From: an uncultured Aquimarina sp.
GTDB taxonomy: Bacteria > Bacteroidota > Bacteroidia > Flavobacteriales > Flavobacteriaceae
Length of the DNA stretch: 64,000 nucleotides
Assembly: GCA_947502885.1 (NCBI GenBank)
Contig: CANNBP010000019.1
Coordinates: 1 to 64,000 of the forward strand
Direction of reading: 5' to 3'
Shown here: one piece after another, positions 1 to 10,013 of the stretch
Layout: each line of letters opens with the position of its first letter
How positions within the stretch are numbered: position 1 is the first letter of the stretch
Notes under the pieces: generated by a model
What the model was told of the DNA's origin: nothing
Databases searched by the model: none
The model's input: the letters and a program-made list of their open reading frames with translations, nothing else
Translations under genes and position numbers: made by a program

Positions 1-349
1 GCTTAAAGTCGTTTGAGCTACACTAGAAGCAGCTAAATTACTCGGTGCACTTGGTGCTTGTGTATCTGATGATTGAGCGGTAGTTACATTTACAACATTA
101 CTTGATGTTGATTCATTTCCTGCGGCGTCCTTAGCCTTTACAGAGAATGTATAAGCAGTACCAGCTGTTAATCCAGAAACATTATATGATGTACCAGTCA
201 CTGTAGTCAATCTAGTTGTTCCTCTATATACATCATACCCTGTTACTCCTACATTATCGGTAGAAGCAGTCCAGCTTAAGCTTAAAGTAGTTTGAGCTAC
301 ATTAGAAGCTACCAGATTACTCGGAGCACTTGGCGCTTGTGTATCTGTT
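1..349 (-). repeat. Direct repeat encoding consecutive FN3 domains
   Basis: The segment at 1-70 recurs at 280-349 with only scattered mismatches. The offset is 279 bp, exactly 93 codons, so the repeat is in frame and encodes adjacent fibronectin type III modules (AQTTLS ... DTQAPSAPSNL). The same module is found three times in the neighbouring gene, separated there by GEVED domains. Confidence 0.85.
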
Positions 350-3300
350 GGTGTAGATCCTCCTACCGTTACTCTATAATCTTCAACTTCACCAATAGAA
401 GTAATTGTACCACAAGGCTTTAAAATATCTTGATAGTATCCTGATCGTACACGCATACGCAATGAAGTATTACCAACTGCTGAAGCAGGAACGGTTACAG
501 TACTCGTATAATCTCCAGAGTTAATATCCTTTACATAAAGAACTCTTTCTCCGTCGTCTCTATAATCGTTATCATTATTCCAGTCAATCCAAACACCTAC
601 AGTTGTTGGGTTCCAAGTATTATTTGTTGTAACAGAAAGTGCTACTTGTTGCCCTCTAGTAAGGTTTGTAGAAATATTTGGAAAATCAGTATATTGATTA
701 TCTCCTGTAGTACTATTATTGATCGTACCAAAGACAACTTTTTCAATCTCTATCCCATCTCCTGTTCCAGTAGCTTGTGCAGCACAGTGCTCTGTAAACA
801 CTTCACAAGGCGCACAAAACTCTCCACCACAATCAACTTCTGTTTCATCTGCATTTCTAATACCATCTGTACATGTAGGTTCTGGTATACAATCATTACA
901 CGAAGATCCACCACAATCGACACCTGTTTCATCACCATTCTGTTCTCCATCTGTACAAGAAGCATTTGCAATACCTATACTTACTTGGTAATCTTCAACT
1001 TCTCCTCTACTACGATCTCCACAATCTGCATTACTAGCTCTATCGTCTACTCTAATTCTAAGACGTGTTACCCCTAGTTTTGCATTTGTTGGAATTGTAA
1101 CTGAAATTTCTCCAACTCCGTTCGAAGTTTTTGTTACTTCCATGTATTCTCCAGAATCTCTAAAATCAATATCATTATTCCAGTCAAACCACGCATAAAC
1201 TCTGGCAGCAGAACCACCATTCCATCCTACTACATTAACCTTTAAAGGGTAACTTTTTCCTCTAGCAACATATGCCGTTTGACCTGTATAATCAGTATAA
1301 CCTGATGCATCTCTAGTAGATGAATTATCAATTCCAGCAAATTCTACGTTTGTAATCCCTTCGGTACCGTTACTACCTTTGGCATCACAATATGTTTGTA
1401 CATCGTTAGAATCTTTACTTCCTGCTTTAATACTTGCTTCTGGAATACCTTGTAAACCGTACTCTAAAATTTCACATGTTCTTCCATTAGTCCCAACTTT
1501 AAGCTTTATCCATCCATAATGGAATCTACCTGATCTTTGTATTCTAATTCCAACATAACTAGTTCTTCCTCTCCAAGCTTTATAAGTATCAGAGTCAATC
1601 ATATGCTGCCCTCTTCCTTCATTATATTCTCTTCCATTTTTCCAAGAAAGGTTAGGCCCTATTGAAGTACCTGCATTTAAAGGAGTAAGTTCATAATTAT
1701 CATTTGCAACTGCGTCCTTTCTCCAAGATACAAATTTTACTCCCGGAAACTCATTACTTGTGTTATCTGGTGTATAATACTGAAATTGATAAGATGAAGA
1801 ATTAAACTCTAAATTATATGTCCAAGGTAATACGGTAACACTACCATTCTCACTATCATTACCAACAACAAATCTTTTTATTGGCGAAACTTCTTTAGAA
1901 TAAGCGGCACCTATATATTCTACATTTAAAGGGAATTCTTTAAATTCTACTTGTGCCCCTTGCCCATTAGCAAATATTGAGCTATTAAACTTAAGACGTA
2001 TATTTTTTACAAATCCATTATAAGCTGCCCAATCACTATCTTGAGCAATCCCTTTCATACTTAATTTAAGCTGCCTTGAGTTTACAACTCTAACCTGTAA
2101 AGTTAATCCTTTAGGTACATTTCTTACACTATAATGAGTTCCAGAAGACAAAGTTCCAGATGCAGATAAAGTCGCATCTTTGACATCTACTGTTATTTCA
2201 TTTTCCATAGTACCGTCATTTTTTACAGATTCTAAGAAACGGTCACTAGAATATATTAAATTTGGCACAGCTACTTTTGCTTGTATGGATTTTCCTGGAT
2301 CTGGATTTAATGCAAAAGTTGTTAATTCTGCAAATTCTCCATTTGATCTTACTCTTATCCTTAGCCAACCATACACATAATCACCAGTAATAGTTGGCAC
2401 TCTAATCGCAGCATATCCTGTTCGACCATGCCATGCTGTATATCCTGCACCTGCAACTTTTGGTGGTGATGTTCCTACTTCTTGTCTTCCTACCCATGTT
2501 CCTGAAGTAGTAGCGCTAATCGTAGTTCCTTCTGCCAAATTTGTTACATTTTTTGTACCTGAATTACATAGTACATCAAATTCCATCGCATTATTATCAA
2601 TAGTAACAGTATTACCATCATAAGAACGTAATCTTGTTCTAAAACGCCCTCCAATTACCAATGAGTTAAATTCTGAAGCAATCGCATCAGTATAATTTTG
2701 AACAGAACGCCCAGTTACAATCGCTGGCGAATACATTTCATAATATGGTTTATAAGGATCAATAAAGTTGATATCATAGATTCCTGTTTTAGAGTACAAA
2801 GAACCTACTCCACCCACCATAGCAGCGTTTAATAATGTTATTCTAATTTCTTTAGAATCAGCCTCACTATGATTTACAGCATTACCAGTAAACGAAATAA
2901 CTGCATTTTCATTATCCTCTACATTTATTCTTGTTGTTAAACCATTTGGCACTCCTGTTGTACTAAAATGAACTCCTTCTTGCATTTGACCAGTTACAGC
3001 AAACTTAGCTCCACTAGTAGCCTTTATTCTTTTCTTATTAAGAATATCTCCATTATTATTTTTGAATCCTTCTATAAATGCTAAAGCCTGATCAACTGCA
3101 CTATCATCACTTTTTTGAAAAGTAAAAATTACTCTAGGCCCTATATCTGCTTGATGAGTTCCTGTTGCTGTAAGGTTTTCATTAGTCCATAATGTTTTAC
3201 GAGCGTCGTGATTCATACTTTCCTCCATACGTGCTACCTGTCCCTTAGTAAACATTGATTCACAAGGATTATAATCCATATGGTTCTGGTGATTAATTAA

Positions 3301-4155
3301 ATTGTTAAAACAATTTCTTACGCCAGTCTTACAAGAATTTCCTGCTTCTGAAGCCTGTCCAGAAGTACAAGGAGGTGTATCGGCCACCTTATCACCATTA
3401 TCATCTCCCGACACACAACCACCATTAAATGTATGATGTAGATTAAGGAAATGCCCAAATTCGTGAGTTAAAGACGAAGCTGGCGGAGAATAAATCATAT
3501 ACTTTCCGTTATACACAACTCTTGCCGTACCTTCTTCTGACATGTTAACTGCGGGAAACCATGCAATACCAGATTGGTTTCTACTACCTGACTTGATAAT
3601 TTCTTGTACATGAACGTTCATATACTTAAAGTTATCCCATGCATACTTCGCAATCTCTGCGTCATTACTACTAAGACCAAAGCCCTCTTTTCTTTCATGA
3701 TAAATAATACCGGTGGTTGTATTTCCACGTGGATCTACTTGAGCCAATCTAAATTCGATATTCATCCCACCTTCTAAGTTTGCAAAAGATGGGTCTACTG
3801 CGTCATTAAAACCTTTAAAGTCATCATTGATATCTTTTAAGGCCTGTTTTACTCTTTCATCAGTAACATTTCTAACATTACCATCACTATCATTTGGATA
3901 TTTAGCATCATATATATGAAAAACTACAGGTATAATATAAGGGCCTGCTTTTTGACTATATGTAGCCTTTCTAAATGCGGCTTTTTGTTTCAATTCTTTT
4001 TCAAAAGCCGCCATTCTGGCTTTTTCAACAGGATACTTCGAATAAAGTTCTTTGATTCCCTCTTCAAAAGAACATGAAGCCTCCCGATTTTGTGCTGTAA
4101 TTGTCGCCGTAAATAACAACGAAATTATCAGCAAAAATTTGTGATAAGTTTTCAT
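1..4155 (-). CDS. Secreted M43 (pappalysin/cytophagalysin-type) zinc metallopeptidase with GEVED and FN3 modules, 3' end cut by window edge
   Basis: Open from ATG at 4155 to the left edge without a stop: 1385 codons present, C-terminus missing. Residues 1-22 form a signal peptide ending TAQ. The M43 catalytic domain spans about 70-330; zinc motif HEFGHFLNLHH starts at residue 231 and a Met-turn MDYNP follows near 300. Residues 330-890 hold two copies of an unnamed beta-rich segment, each with an AWxGRTxY motif. Next come a GEVED domain (about 920-1061), two Cys-rich CxDGxxNxxET modules (1063-1118), a second GEVED (1125-1265), one complete FN3 (1270-1368) and the start of another. Family knowledge: such enzymes are secreted endopeptidases; a T9SS sorting domain is expected beyond the edge but not seen. 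A good -7 box lies 31 nt upstream of the ATG. Family assignment is secure; substrate is unknown. Confidence 0.93.
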   Translation of the reverse strand, partial: MKTYHKFLLIISLLFTATITAQNREASCSFEEGIKELYSKYPVEKARMAAFEKELKQKAAFRKATYSQKAGPYIIPVVFHIYDAKYPNDSDGNVRNVTDERVKQALKDINDDFKGFNDAVDPSFANLEGGMNIEFRLAQVDPRGNTTTGIIYHERKEGFGLSSNDAEIAKYAWDNFKYMNVHVQEIIKSGSRNQSGIAWFPAVNMSEEGTARVVYNGKYMIYSPPASSLTHEFGHFLNLHHTFNGGCVSGDDNGDKVADTPPCTSGQASEAGNSCKTGVRNCFNNLINHQNHMDYNPCESMFTKGQVARMEESMNHDARKTLWTNENLTATGTHQADIGPRVIFTFQKSDDSAVDQALAFIEGFKNNNGDILNKKRIKATSGAKFAVTGQMQEGVHFSTTGVPNGLTTRINVEDNENAVISFTGNAVNHSEADSKEIRITLLNAAMVGGVGSLYSKTGIYDINFIDPYKPYYEMYSPAIVTGRSVQNYTDAIASEFNSLVIGGRFRTRLRSYDGNTVTIDNNAMEFDVLCNSGTKNVTNLAEGTTISATTSGTWVGRQEVGTSPPKVAGAGYTAWHGRTGYAAIRVPTITGDYVYGWLRIRVRSNGEFAELTTFALNPDPGKSIQAKVAVPNLIYSSDRFLESVKNDGTMENEITVDVKDATLSASGTLSSGTHYSVRNVPKGLTLQVRVVNSRQLKLSMKGIAQDSDWAAYNGFVKNIRLKFNSSIFANGQGAQVEFKEFPLNVEYIGAAYSKEVSPIKRFVVGNDSENGSVTVLPWTYNLEFNSSSYQFQYYTPDNTSNEFPGVKFVSWRKDAVANDNYELTPLNAGTSIGPNLSWKNGREYNEGRGQHMIDSDTYKAWRGRTSYVGIRIQRSGRFHYGWIKLKVGTNGRTCEILEYGLQGIPEASIKAGSKDSNDVQTYCDAKGSNGTEGITNVEFAGIDNSSTRDASGYTDYTGQTAYVARGKSYPLKVNVVGWNGGSAARVYAWFDWNNDIDFRDSGEYMEVTKTSNGVGEISVTIPTNAKLGVTRLRIRVDDRASNADCGDRSRGEVEDYQVSIGIANASCTDGEQNGDETGVDCGGSSCNDCIPEPTCTDGIRNADETEVDCGGEFCAPCEVFTEHCAAQATGTGDGIEIEKVVFGTINNSTTGDNQYTDFPNISTNLTRGQQVALSVTTNNTWNPTTVGVWIDWNNDNDYRDDGERVLYVKDINSGDYTSTVTVPASAVGNTSLRMRVRSGYYQDILKPCGTITSIGEVEDYRVTVGGSTPTDTQAPSAPSNLVASNVAQTTLSLSWTASTDNVGVTGYDVYRGTTRLTTVTGTSYNVSGLTAGTAYTFSVKAKDAAGNESTSSNVVNVTTAQSSDTQAPSAPSNLAASSVAQTTLS

Positions 4156-4185
4156 AAAAATGTAAAGTTTTGTGTTAAATCATAA

Positions 4186-4193
4186 CAAAATTA
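4186..4193 (-). promoter_or_regulatory. -7 promoter box (TAATTTTG) of the M43 gene
   Basis: On the minus strand TAATTTTG matches the Bacteroidota -7 consensus TAnnTTTG exactly, 31 nt upstream of the ATG. No convincing TTTG at the -33 position was found. The surrounding 80-100 bp reappears at 10461 and 15422 with the same distance between box and ATG. Confidence 0.6.
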
Positions 4194-4548
4194 CAACAAC
4201 CTTAATTCTTTAATAATGATAAAATACCAAAAGATGATACTAAATACACCATTCGTGAATAAATTCGCATTTTTCACCTTTCATTTTTAGGAATTTCTTA
4301 ATTAACATGAAGAAAATTAGTACAATTTTAATTTTAGATATAAAACGTAATTACATTATGGGAATTAAGTTTTTAATTTCCTCTACAAAAACGTAAATAT
4401 CTATTATATAAAAGAATATCAATAGTAATAGTTTTTTACCATTATGCACTAAAGCACATATATAAGCCGGAAATAATATTTAAAAAATTGTAAAACATCG
4501 AAATAAACACGCTATTTATAGATATACGGTTATACCCTATACAAGAAA

Positions 4549-4573
4549 AATCGAGGGCAAAATACCCTCGATT
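4549..4573 (-). terminator. Rho-independent terminator of the 1742-residue metallopeptidase gene
   Basis: Perfect 9-bp stem AATCGAGGG / CCCTCGATT with a 7-nt loop. In the minus-strand transcript it is followed by a T run and lies about 50 nt after the stop codon at 4625. Confidence 0.85.
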
Positions 4574-4624
4574 CTCTAATCCTATAGTTAATATAGTATC
4601 AATACATACGGTATATCAACATCA

Positions 4625-7600
4625 TCATTGTATAATTACCTTATCAGTATAATTATTTTCTCCCAACTGAACTCTTAATAAGTACAACCCTGTTTTTAAC
4701 TTTGTACTTAACTGCAATGACATCGTTTTCATATCTTTAGTTTTTGACTCGTCATACTCTGCTACTTTCATACCGCTGGTATTATATATTTGTATTATAG
4801 CAGTTCCGCTCATTGCCGTATTAAAGTTAAGTTTTAAATTTCTATTCAATATCGGATTAGGTCTTACAGAAATCATCTGATTTACACCTCTTAATGTTGA
4901 CTTACTAACATTAACATTAATAGAATAGTCTTCATACTCTCCGTAACGAACATCATTAGTACCCGTATCGCAAGGATTATTTTCATTATCATAATAAGAT
5001 ACTAACAAACGCATTCTAGTAGAACCTGCTTGTGCTGATTGAGGAACAGAAACAGACACTTCACCTACAAGATTACTGGTTTTAGTTAATGTAAAACTCT
5101 CATCTGCATCTGCAAAATCACCATCTCTATTCCAGTCAAAGAATGCATAAATCTCATCGGCAGCACCGCCATTATATCCTGCAATATCTACTCGTAAATT
5201 GTAACTACTACCTGCATTAACATTCCCTGATATCGAGGTAAAGTCATCATATCCGCTTGCATTTCTCGATGATGAATTGTTGATTCCTGCAAAAGTAACA
5301 TTAGTCACACCTTCTGGCCCATCATTACCTGTTGCAGTACAATAGGTAGGATTTGGATTGGTTGGAGATGTTCTATCTACAGTAATCGAGTTGCTTGACA
5401 CGTCAAAATTACCTGAAGCCAAACTAGCATCTGTAATTGCTTTACCAACTGCATTTAAAGTTCCTTCATAAGCAATACCATATACTCTACATATCCCTAC
5501 AGAAGCACCTTCAAAATCATGAGAAGAAGCTTCTACGGCTAATACATTATTATTCGCATCGGTTATTAAATATCCATAATTAGCTCCTGATGAATTTGCA
5601 TTGGCAAAAGTGATCACATCAGCAATTCCATCACCAGTTATGGTAGTCACTTGGATTTGGTTATCACTAGTTGCTACCGTACCTCCGTTCACAGTAGGAT
5701 TCGTTTGTTGTGTGGTAACATTAACAGTATTACTAGCAGCAGATTGATTGCCTGCAGCATCCTTAGCCCTAACAGAGAAAGTGTATGCTGTATTAGCAGT
5801 TAAACCGGTTACATTGTAATTGGTTCCTGTAACAGTACCTATATTAGTTCCTCCTCGAAGTACATCATACCCTGTAACCCCTACATTATCGGTAGAAGCA
5901 GTCCAATTTAATGTTAAAGTTGTTTGAGCTACGTTAGACGTTGCTAAATTTGTTGGAGCAGTTGGCGCTTGTGTATCACCTGTACCACCACCTATTACAA
6001 CAACATAATCCTCAACTTCATCACCGTCATTAGAACTGGTTCCACAAGGATTAGGGTTACTACCCCATCTGTAACGCACTCGCAACTTTGTAGCTCCTGA
6101 CTGAGCAGTATTAGGCACAGTAACTGAAGTTGTTCCACCACCAGTACCTGGGGTTTTCATTAAAACTTCTTCATTAGCATCTGCAAAATCACCATCTCTA
6201 TTCCAATCAATCCAAGCACCAACTACATTGGATGACCAATTAGAAGATGTGATTCCCGGAGTAACAGTTAATGTTACAGTTTGCCCTACAGAGACGTTTG
6301 TACTTTGAGCAGTAAAATCTGTATAGTTACTATTTTGACTCGTATTATTAATAGCACCAAATGTAACCTCTCCTATGTAATTGGTTCCTTGTCTTCCAGC
6401 ATTACAATACCCAGTTGGTAATGTTGGATCTGGATTTGTACCTCCTGTAGTTGTAGCACTAGCCGTATTACTAACAGTAGATTGATTGCCTGCAGCATCT
6501 TTAGCTCTTACCGTAAAGCTATAAGCTGTATTAGCCGTTAAGCCAGTTACATTATAAGTAGTTCCTGTAACAGTACCCAAATTAGTACTTCCTTGGAATA
6601 CATCATATCCAGTTACTCCCACATTATCAGTAGAAGCCGTCCAATTTAAAGTTAAGGTAGTTTGAGCTACATTTGAAGCTGTTAAATTAGTTGGCGCAGT
6701 TGGTGCTTGAGTATCCCCAGGATTACTACCACCTACTACTACTGAATAATCCTCTACTTCTCCAAAAGAAGTATCTACACCACATGGCTCATCACTATTA
6801 GTAGCTCCACCATATCCTATTCTTACACGCATACGCAATAAAGTATTAGAAACAGCTGTATTAGATGCCGTAACACTACCTGAATAAGGACCAGCTCCAT
6901 TTCGATCATATACTTTCTCTGAGTTTTCAAAAGCTCCATTGTTATTCCAGTCAATCCAAACACCAACATCATTAAGTGTCCAATGACTATTATTTACATC
7001 AATAGTAAGAGTTTCCGCTTGTCCTGCTGTAAGGTTAGTAGAAGTAGTTGTAAAATCATTATAAGCGGCATTTGTAGAACTATTATTTATAGAACCAAAG
7101 CTAACATTAGTGATATGTAAAGTACTATTTTGTGTTGTAGAAGCAGTACAAGGTTCTGTACCAGGATTTGGGCCGTCTGGAGTTGTTACATTAATTGTAT
7201 TACTATTTCCAGAAGTATTACCTGAAAAATCTTTAGCTCTCACATAGAAAGAATAAGAAGTATTTTTAGTTAATCCAGTTACATCAAAACTTGTTCCAGT
7301 AGCGGTACCGACATTAGCATTCCCCTGGAAAACATCATAACCAGCAATCCCTACATTATCGGTAGAAGCTGTCCAATTTAAAGTTAAAGAAGTGGTTTCA
7401 ACATTAGAAGTCGCCAAATTAGTCGGTGTACTTGGAGCCTGCGTATCAGCAACTCCTTCTTTAATAAACACAAAATAATCCTCTACTTCATCACCATTTG
7501 TTGATGCTGTTCCACAAGGGTCAGGATTAGTATGTAATTTATAACGTACTCTTAACCTAGTTGCTCCATTTTTTGCAGTATTAGGAACTACAACTGTTGC

Positions 7601-9853
7601 AGAAGCAATACCCTCTGATGCTAGTTTTTCCATTAAAACTTCTTCACCTGCATCTTCAAAATCTCCATCTTTATTCCAATCAATCCATGCTCCAATAGTA
7701 TTACCAGTCCAGAATGTGATTTCTGGTGTCACCTTTAAAGTAACAGGTTCACCTTTGGTTACATTGGTTCCCAAGTTTGTAAAATCAGAATATGAATTAT
7801 TTTCACTTTTATTAGAGATATCACCAAAAATAACTTCGGCTATACCATTAGAACCTTTAAAGCCTGCAGCACAATAATTGGTAGGCATAGGATCAGAAAC
7901 TCCATCGGTTATACTAAAATTAGCATTGGTAATATCAAAAAAGATATTGTTAGTACCTCTTACCATAATTCTATTTACACCTCCTTCATTGTTTGGTATA
8001 GTAACTTGATGAGATCCATCATTGGGTACCGCAGAAGCTAATGTTATTGGGTATGTATTTCCGCCATCTGTAGACAATAAAATATCTACATTCGCTGTAT
8101 TTACACCATTTCCTGTGGTTCCTGCTACATTCCAGGTTACTGTTTGTGTAGAGCCAACAGGCGCATCAAATCTGGCGTTTTGCGAAGTAATCACAAAAGG
8201 ACCAGCATTTCCTGCAACCGTAATAACAGCATCTTTAGAATCTGTGTTACCTCCTCCTGGATGATTATCTCTTACTGTAAATCTAAAATTAATTGTTCTG
8301 GAAACAGAAGGTGTTACCTCCCATTCTGAAGAAGAATTTCCTGCTTTTACTGTACCAAGATCAGGCATATATCGGACAGGAGATGTTGAAGGGGGTTTAA
8401 AACGAAATAAAGGACCTCCTGTTGACGTAGCCTGAGGAGGCATAGGAGCTATTTCTTTGTCCATTTGATCCCAGGTATACGTTAGCTGATCAGATGCATT
8501 AGCATCGGTAGCTGACCCTTCTAATATAAATGCAGTAGATCTAGGAATCGTATAATTACCTCCTATACTAGCTACTGGCGCACTATTACCTATTGATCTT
8601 AAGGTAGCACAACCTGCGATGTTTACAATATGATTCCACATTTCATCGATTTGCTTAGCATGAAAAAAAACATGTGACGTTTGTAAATCATAATTAGGAG
8701 CACAACCTTGATATGCCATGATACTATTACCTCCACCTGGTTCAACAGCACCTTCGTCTAGACGGTTACCACCACATGAGTTATTAAACGAATGGTTAGC
8801 ACCAAATTGATGGCCTATTTCATGAACGAATGTGCGAAAATAATACTCATTAACAGATGTGAATGGGTGTGCACCGGTAGATCCTTGAGCTTTTTTATTA
8901 TCAACACATACAGCATTTAAAGCTCCACGTCCAGTCCCATCTGAATCTAAAACATGACCAATATCATAGTTAGCGTTACCATATGCAGCATCAAGAATGC
9001 CCTGAGACTCATTTATAGATATCCCAGTATTACCATGTGTAATACCATCAGTCGCTGGGTCAAGAAAAATAGTAGCATCCATGTTAGGTACTAACTCAAA
9101 CGTAGTTCCAAGATCACGTTCATAAACCGCATTCACTCTTGTCATAAGTTCGTTCAACGAGACAAGTACTGCGGCTTTCTTTTGTTGATTTGAACCAGTT
9201 GAAGCACCCGCCGCATCGATATAAATTTTAGACAATTCTCCCGTGACTGCTATAGCCATTCTATACACTCTAAGACGACCATCATTAGCGTCTCTACTTG
9301 CTGTTCTTGATTGTTTCGTGCTTTTCTCTAATAAAGGCCCGACTGCATTTTCAATTTGACAGCTAATTGGCCCTGATTCCTCTATTTTTGATGTAACCGT
9401 ATATGTTCTACTATTTCTAACATAAGGCTTGATATTCGTTATGGTAGCATCAGGCTTCATAATCGTAGCCCTAAAATTATTATGCCCCAAACTAAAATAT
9501 ACTGATTCACCTTCTCCATTAACAGATGTACCCACATACGATTTAATGCCTGGAAACTTTTTGGCTAAATCTGGATGTAAAGCACTGGTTTCCTTTACGC
9601 GATACTGTTTAAATTTTCTATCTTCGGTTGGAAGCGTGATAATGACATTTGATTGACCAAATGAATTATATCTATTAGGACAATGAGATAAAACTTCTTT
9701 AAGTTTATCAACACTAAGATCGTACGTGTTTTGATATGAAGTTTCTGTATTACTCTTTGCAGAAGAAATATTTTTCTTCCAAATATTATCAGTTTGTGAG
9801 AAACCACAAACAGTTATGAATACTCCTAGGAGTAGGGAAAGTTGGTGTTTCAT
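4625..9853 (-). CDS. Secreted reprolysin-like (M12B) metallopeptidase with four GEVED and three FN3 domains and a T9SS sorting domain (1742 aa)
   Basis: ATG at 9853 is chosen because it gives a signal peptide (MKHQLSLLLG ... GFSQ) aligned with the paralogue starting at 14831; an in-frame TTG 8 codons upstream would precede it. After a propeptide, the catalytic domain carries HEIGHQFGANH near residue 340 and Met-turn SIMAY about 40 residues on. A PKD/Ig-like stretch (430-655) follows, then GEVED (658-800), FN3 (805-895), GEVED (901-1043), FN3 (1047-1136), GEVED (1148-1290), FN3 (1293-1382), an unnamed module of about 110 residues (1390-1500), GEVED (1503-1648) and a type A T9SS domain (about 1665-1742, ending in a YLLRVQ ... 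VIIQ strand pair). Inferred role: secreted, surface-attached or released endopeptidase. The adhesive modules suggest polymer or matrix binding; substrate unknown. Confidence 0.93.
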   Translation of the reverse strand: MKHQLSLLLGVFITVCGFSQTDNIWKKNISSAKSNTETSYQNTYDLSVDKLKEVLSHCPNRYNSFGQSNVIITLPTEDRKFKQYRVKETSALHPDLAKKFPGIKSYVGTSVNGEGESVYFSLGHNNFRATIMKPDATITNIKPYVRNSRTYTVTSKIEESGPISCQIENAVGPLLEKSTKQSRTASRDANDGRLRVYRMAIAVTGELSKIYIDAAGASTGSNQQKKAAVLVSLNELMTRVNAVYERDLGTTFELVPNMDATIFLDPATDGITHGNTGISINESQGILDAAYGNANYDIGHVLDSDGTGRGALNAVCVDNKKAQGSTGAHPFTSVNEYYFRTFVHEIGHQFGANHSFNNSCGGNRLDEGAVEPGGGNSIMAYQGCAPNYDLQTSHVFFHAKQIDEMWNHIVNIAGCATLRSIGNSAPVASIGGNYTIPRSTAFILEGSATDANASDQLTYTWDQMDKEIAPMPPQATSTGGPLFRFKPPSTSPVRYMPDLGTVKAGNSSSEWEVTPSVSRTINFRFTVRDNHPGGGNTDSKDAVITVAGNAGPFVITSQNARFDAPVGSTQTVTWNVAGTTGNGVNTANVDILLSTDGGNTYPITLASAVPNDGSHQVTIPNNEGGVNRIMVRGTNNIFFDITNANFSITDGVSDPMPTNYCAAGFKGSNGIAEVIFGDISNKSENNSYSDFTNLGTNVTKGEPVTLKVTPEITFWTGNTIGAWIDWNKDGDFEDAGEEVLMEKLASEGIASATVVVPNTAKNGATRLRVRYKLHTNPDPCGTASTNGDEVEDYFVFIKEGVADTQAPSTPTNLATSNVETTSLTLNWTASTDNVGIAGYDVFQGNANVGTATGTSFDVTGLTKNTSYSFYVRAKDFSGNTSGNSNTINVTTPDGPNPGTEPCTASTTQNSTLHITNVSFGSINNSSTNAAYNDFTTTSTNLTAGQAETLTIDVNNSHWTLNDVGVWIDWNNNGAFENSEKVYDRNGAGPYSGSVTASNTAVSNTLLRMRVRIGYGGATNSDEPCGVDTSFGEVEDYSVVVGGSNPGDTQAPTAPTNLTASNVAQTTLTLNWTASTDNVGVTGYDVFQGSTNLGTVTGTTYNVTGLTANTAYSFTVRAKDAAGNQSTVSNTASATTTGGTNPDPTLPTGYCNAGRQGTNYIGEVTFGAINNTSQNSNYTDFTAQSTNVSVGQTVTLTVTPGITSSNWSSNVVGAWIDWNRDGDFADANEEVLMKTPGTGGGTTSVTVPNTAQSGATKLRVRYRWGSNPNPCGTSSNDGDEVEDYVVVIGGGTGDTQAPTAPTNLATSNVAQTTLTLNWTASTDNVGVTGYDVLRGGTNIGTVTGTNYNVTGLTANTAYTFSVRAKDAAGNQSAASNTVNVTTQQTNPTVNGGTVATSDNQIQVTTITGDGIADVITFANANSSGANYGYLITDANNNVLAVEASSHDFEGASVGICRVYGIAYEGTLNAVGKAITDASLASGNFDVSSNSITVDRTSPTNPNPTYCTATGNDGPEGVTNVTFAGINNSSSRNASGYDDFTSISGNVNAGSSYNLRVDIAGYNGGAADEIYAFFDWNRDGDFADADESFTLTKTSNLVGEVSVSVPQSAQAGSTRMRLLVSYYDNENNPCDTGTNDVRYGEYEDYSINVNVSKSTLRGVNQMISVRPNPILNRNLKLNFNTAMSGTAIIQIYNTSGMKVAEYDESKTKDMKTMSLQLSTKLKTGLYLLRVQLGENNYTDKVIIQ

Positions 9854-9989
9854 AATATGAGATTTAATCGTTGTCAAAACATCTTAAAGAAAAGAATTTA
9901 TACCTCTTGATTTTAATTATAAGGTATATCGTACTAAGACAACTAATTGTAGTTTAATTTTAAAATTCTAAATGTTTGGTTTGGTTTAC

Positions 9990-10013
9990 TTGGTTAGCTA
10001 GCATTCTAACCAA
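9990..10013 (-). promoter_or_regulatory. Leader hairpin/palindrome, copy 1 (8-bp stem, 8-nt loop)
   Basis: TTGGTTAG and CTAACCAA form a perfect 8-bp stem 137 nt upstream of the ATG at 9853. The homologous hairpin at 14980-15003 has the same 24-nt span, but two stem pairs differ on both sides: G-C to C-G and G-C to A-T. Flanks are conserved (TTTGGTTTA on one side, TAGTTTCCAG on the other). This fits either an RNA stem or a palindromic protein-binding site. Confidence 0.6.

Larger units (their letters stand above)
4156..4624. other. Intergenic region between the M43 gene and the upstream metallopeptidase
   Basis: 469 bp without a credible ORF. From low to high coordinates it holds the short 5' leader and -7 box of the M43 gene (4186-4193), a stretch at about 4156-4265 that resembles the regions at 10431-10545 and 15395-15500, AT-rich sequence with nothing recognisable, and the terminator of the upstream gene at 4549-4573. 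Confidence 0.7.

Noticed and set aside
646..1077. Plus-strand ORF of 143 codons opposite the M43 gene
   Set aside because: Composition rich in Ser, Thr, Cys and Ile is that of an antisense shadow of a Gly/Asp/Asn-rich secreted protein.
3445..3475. HEFGHFLNLHH lacks the Gly of HExxHxxGxxH in the M43 protein
   Set aside because: Asn at this position is common in flavobacterial M43 enzymes to my knowledge (HExGHxLNLxH), so it is not a sign of inactivation.
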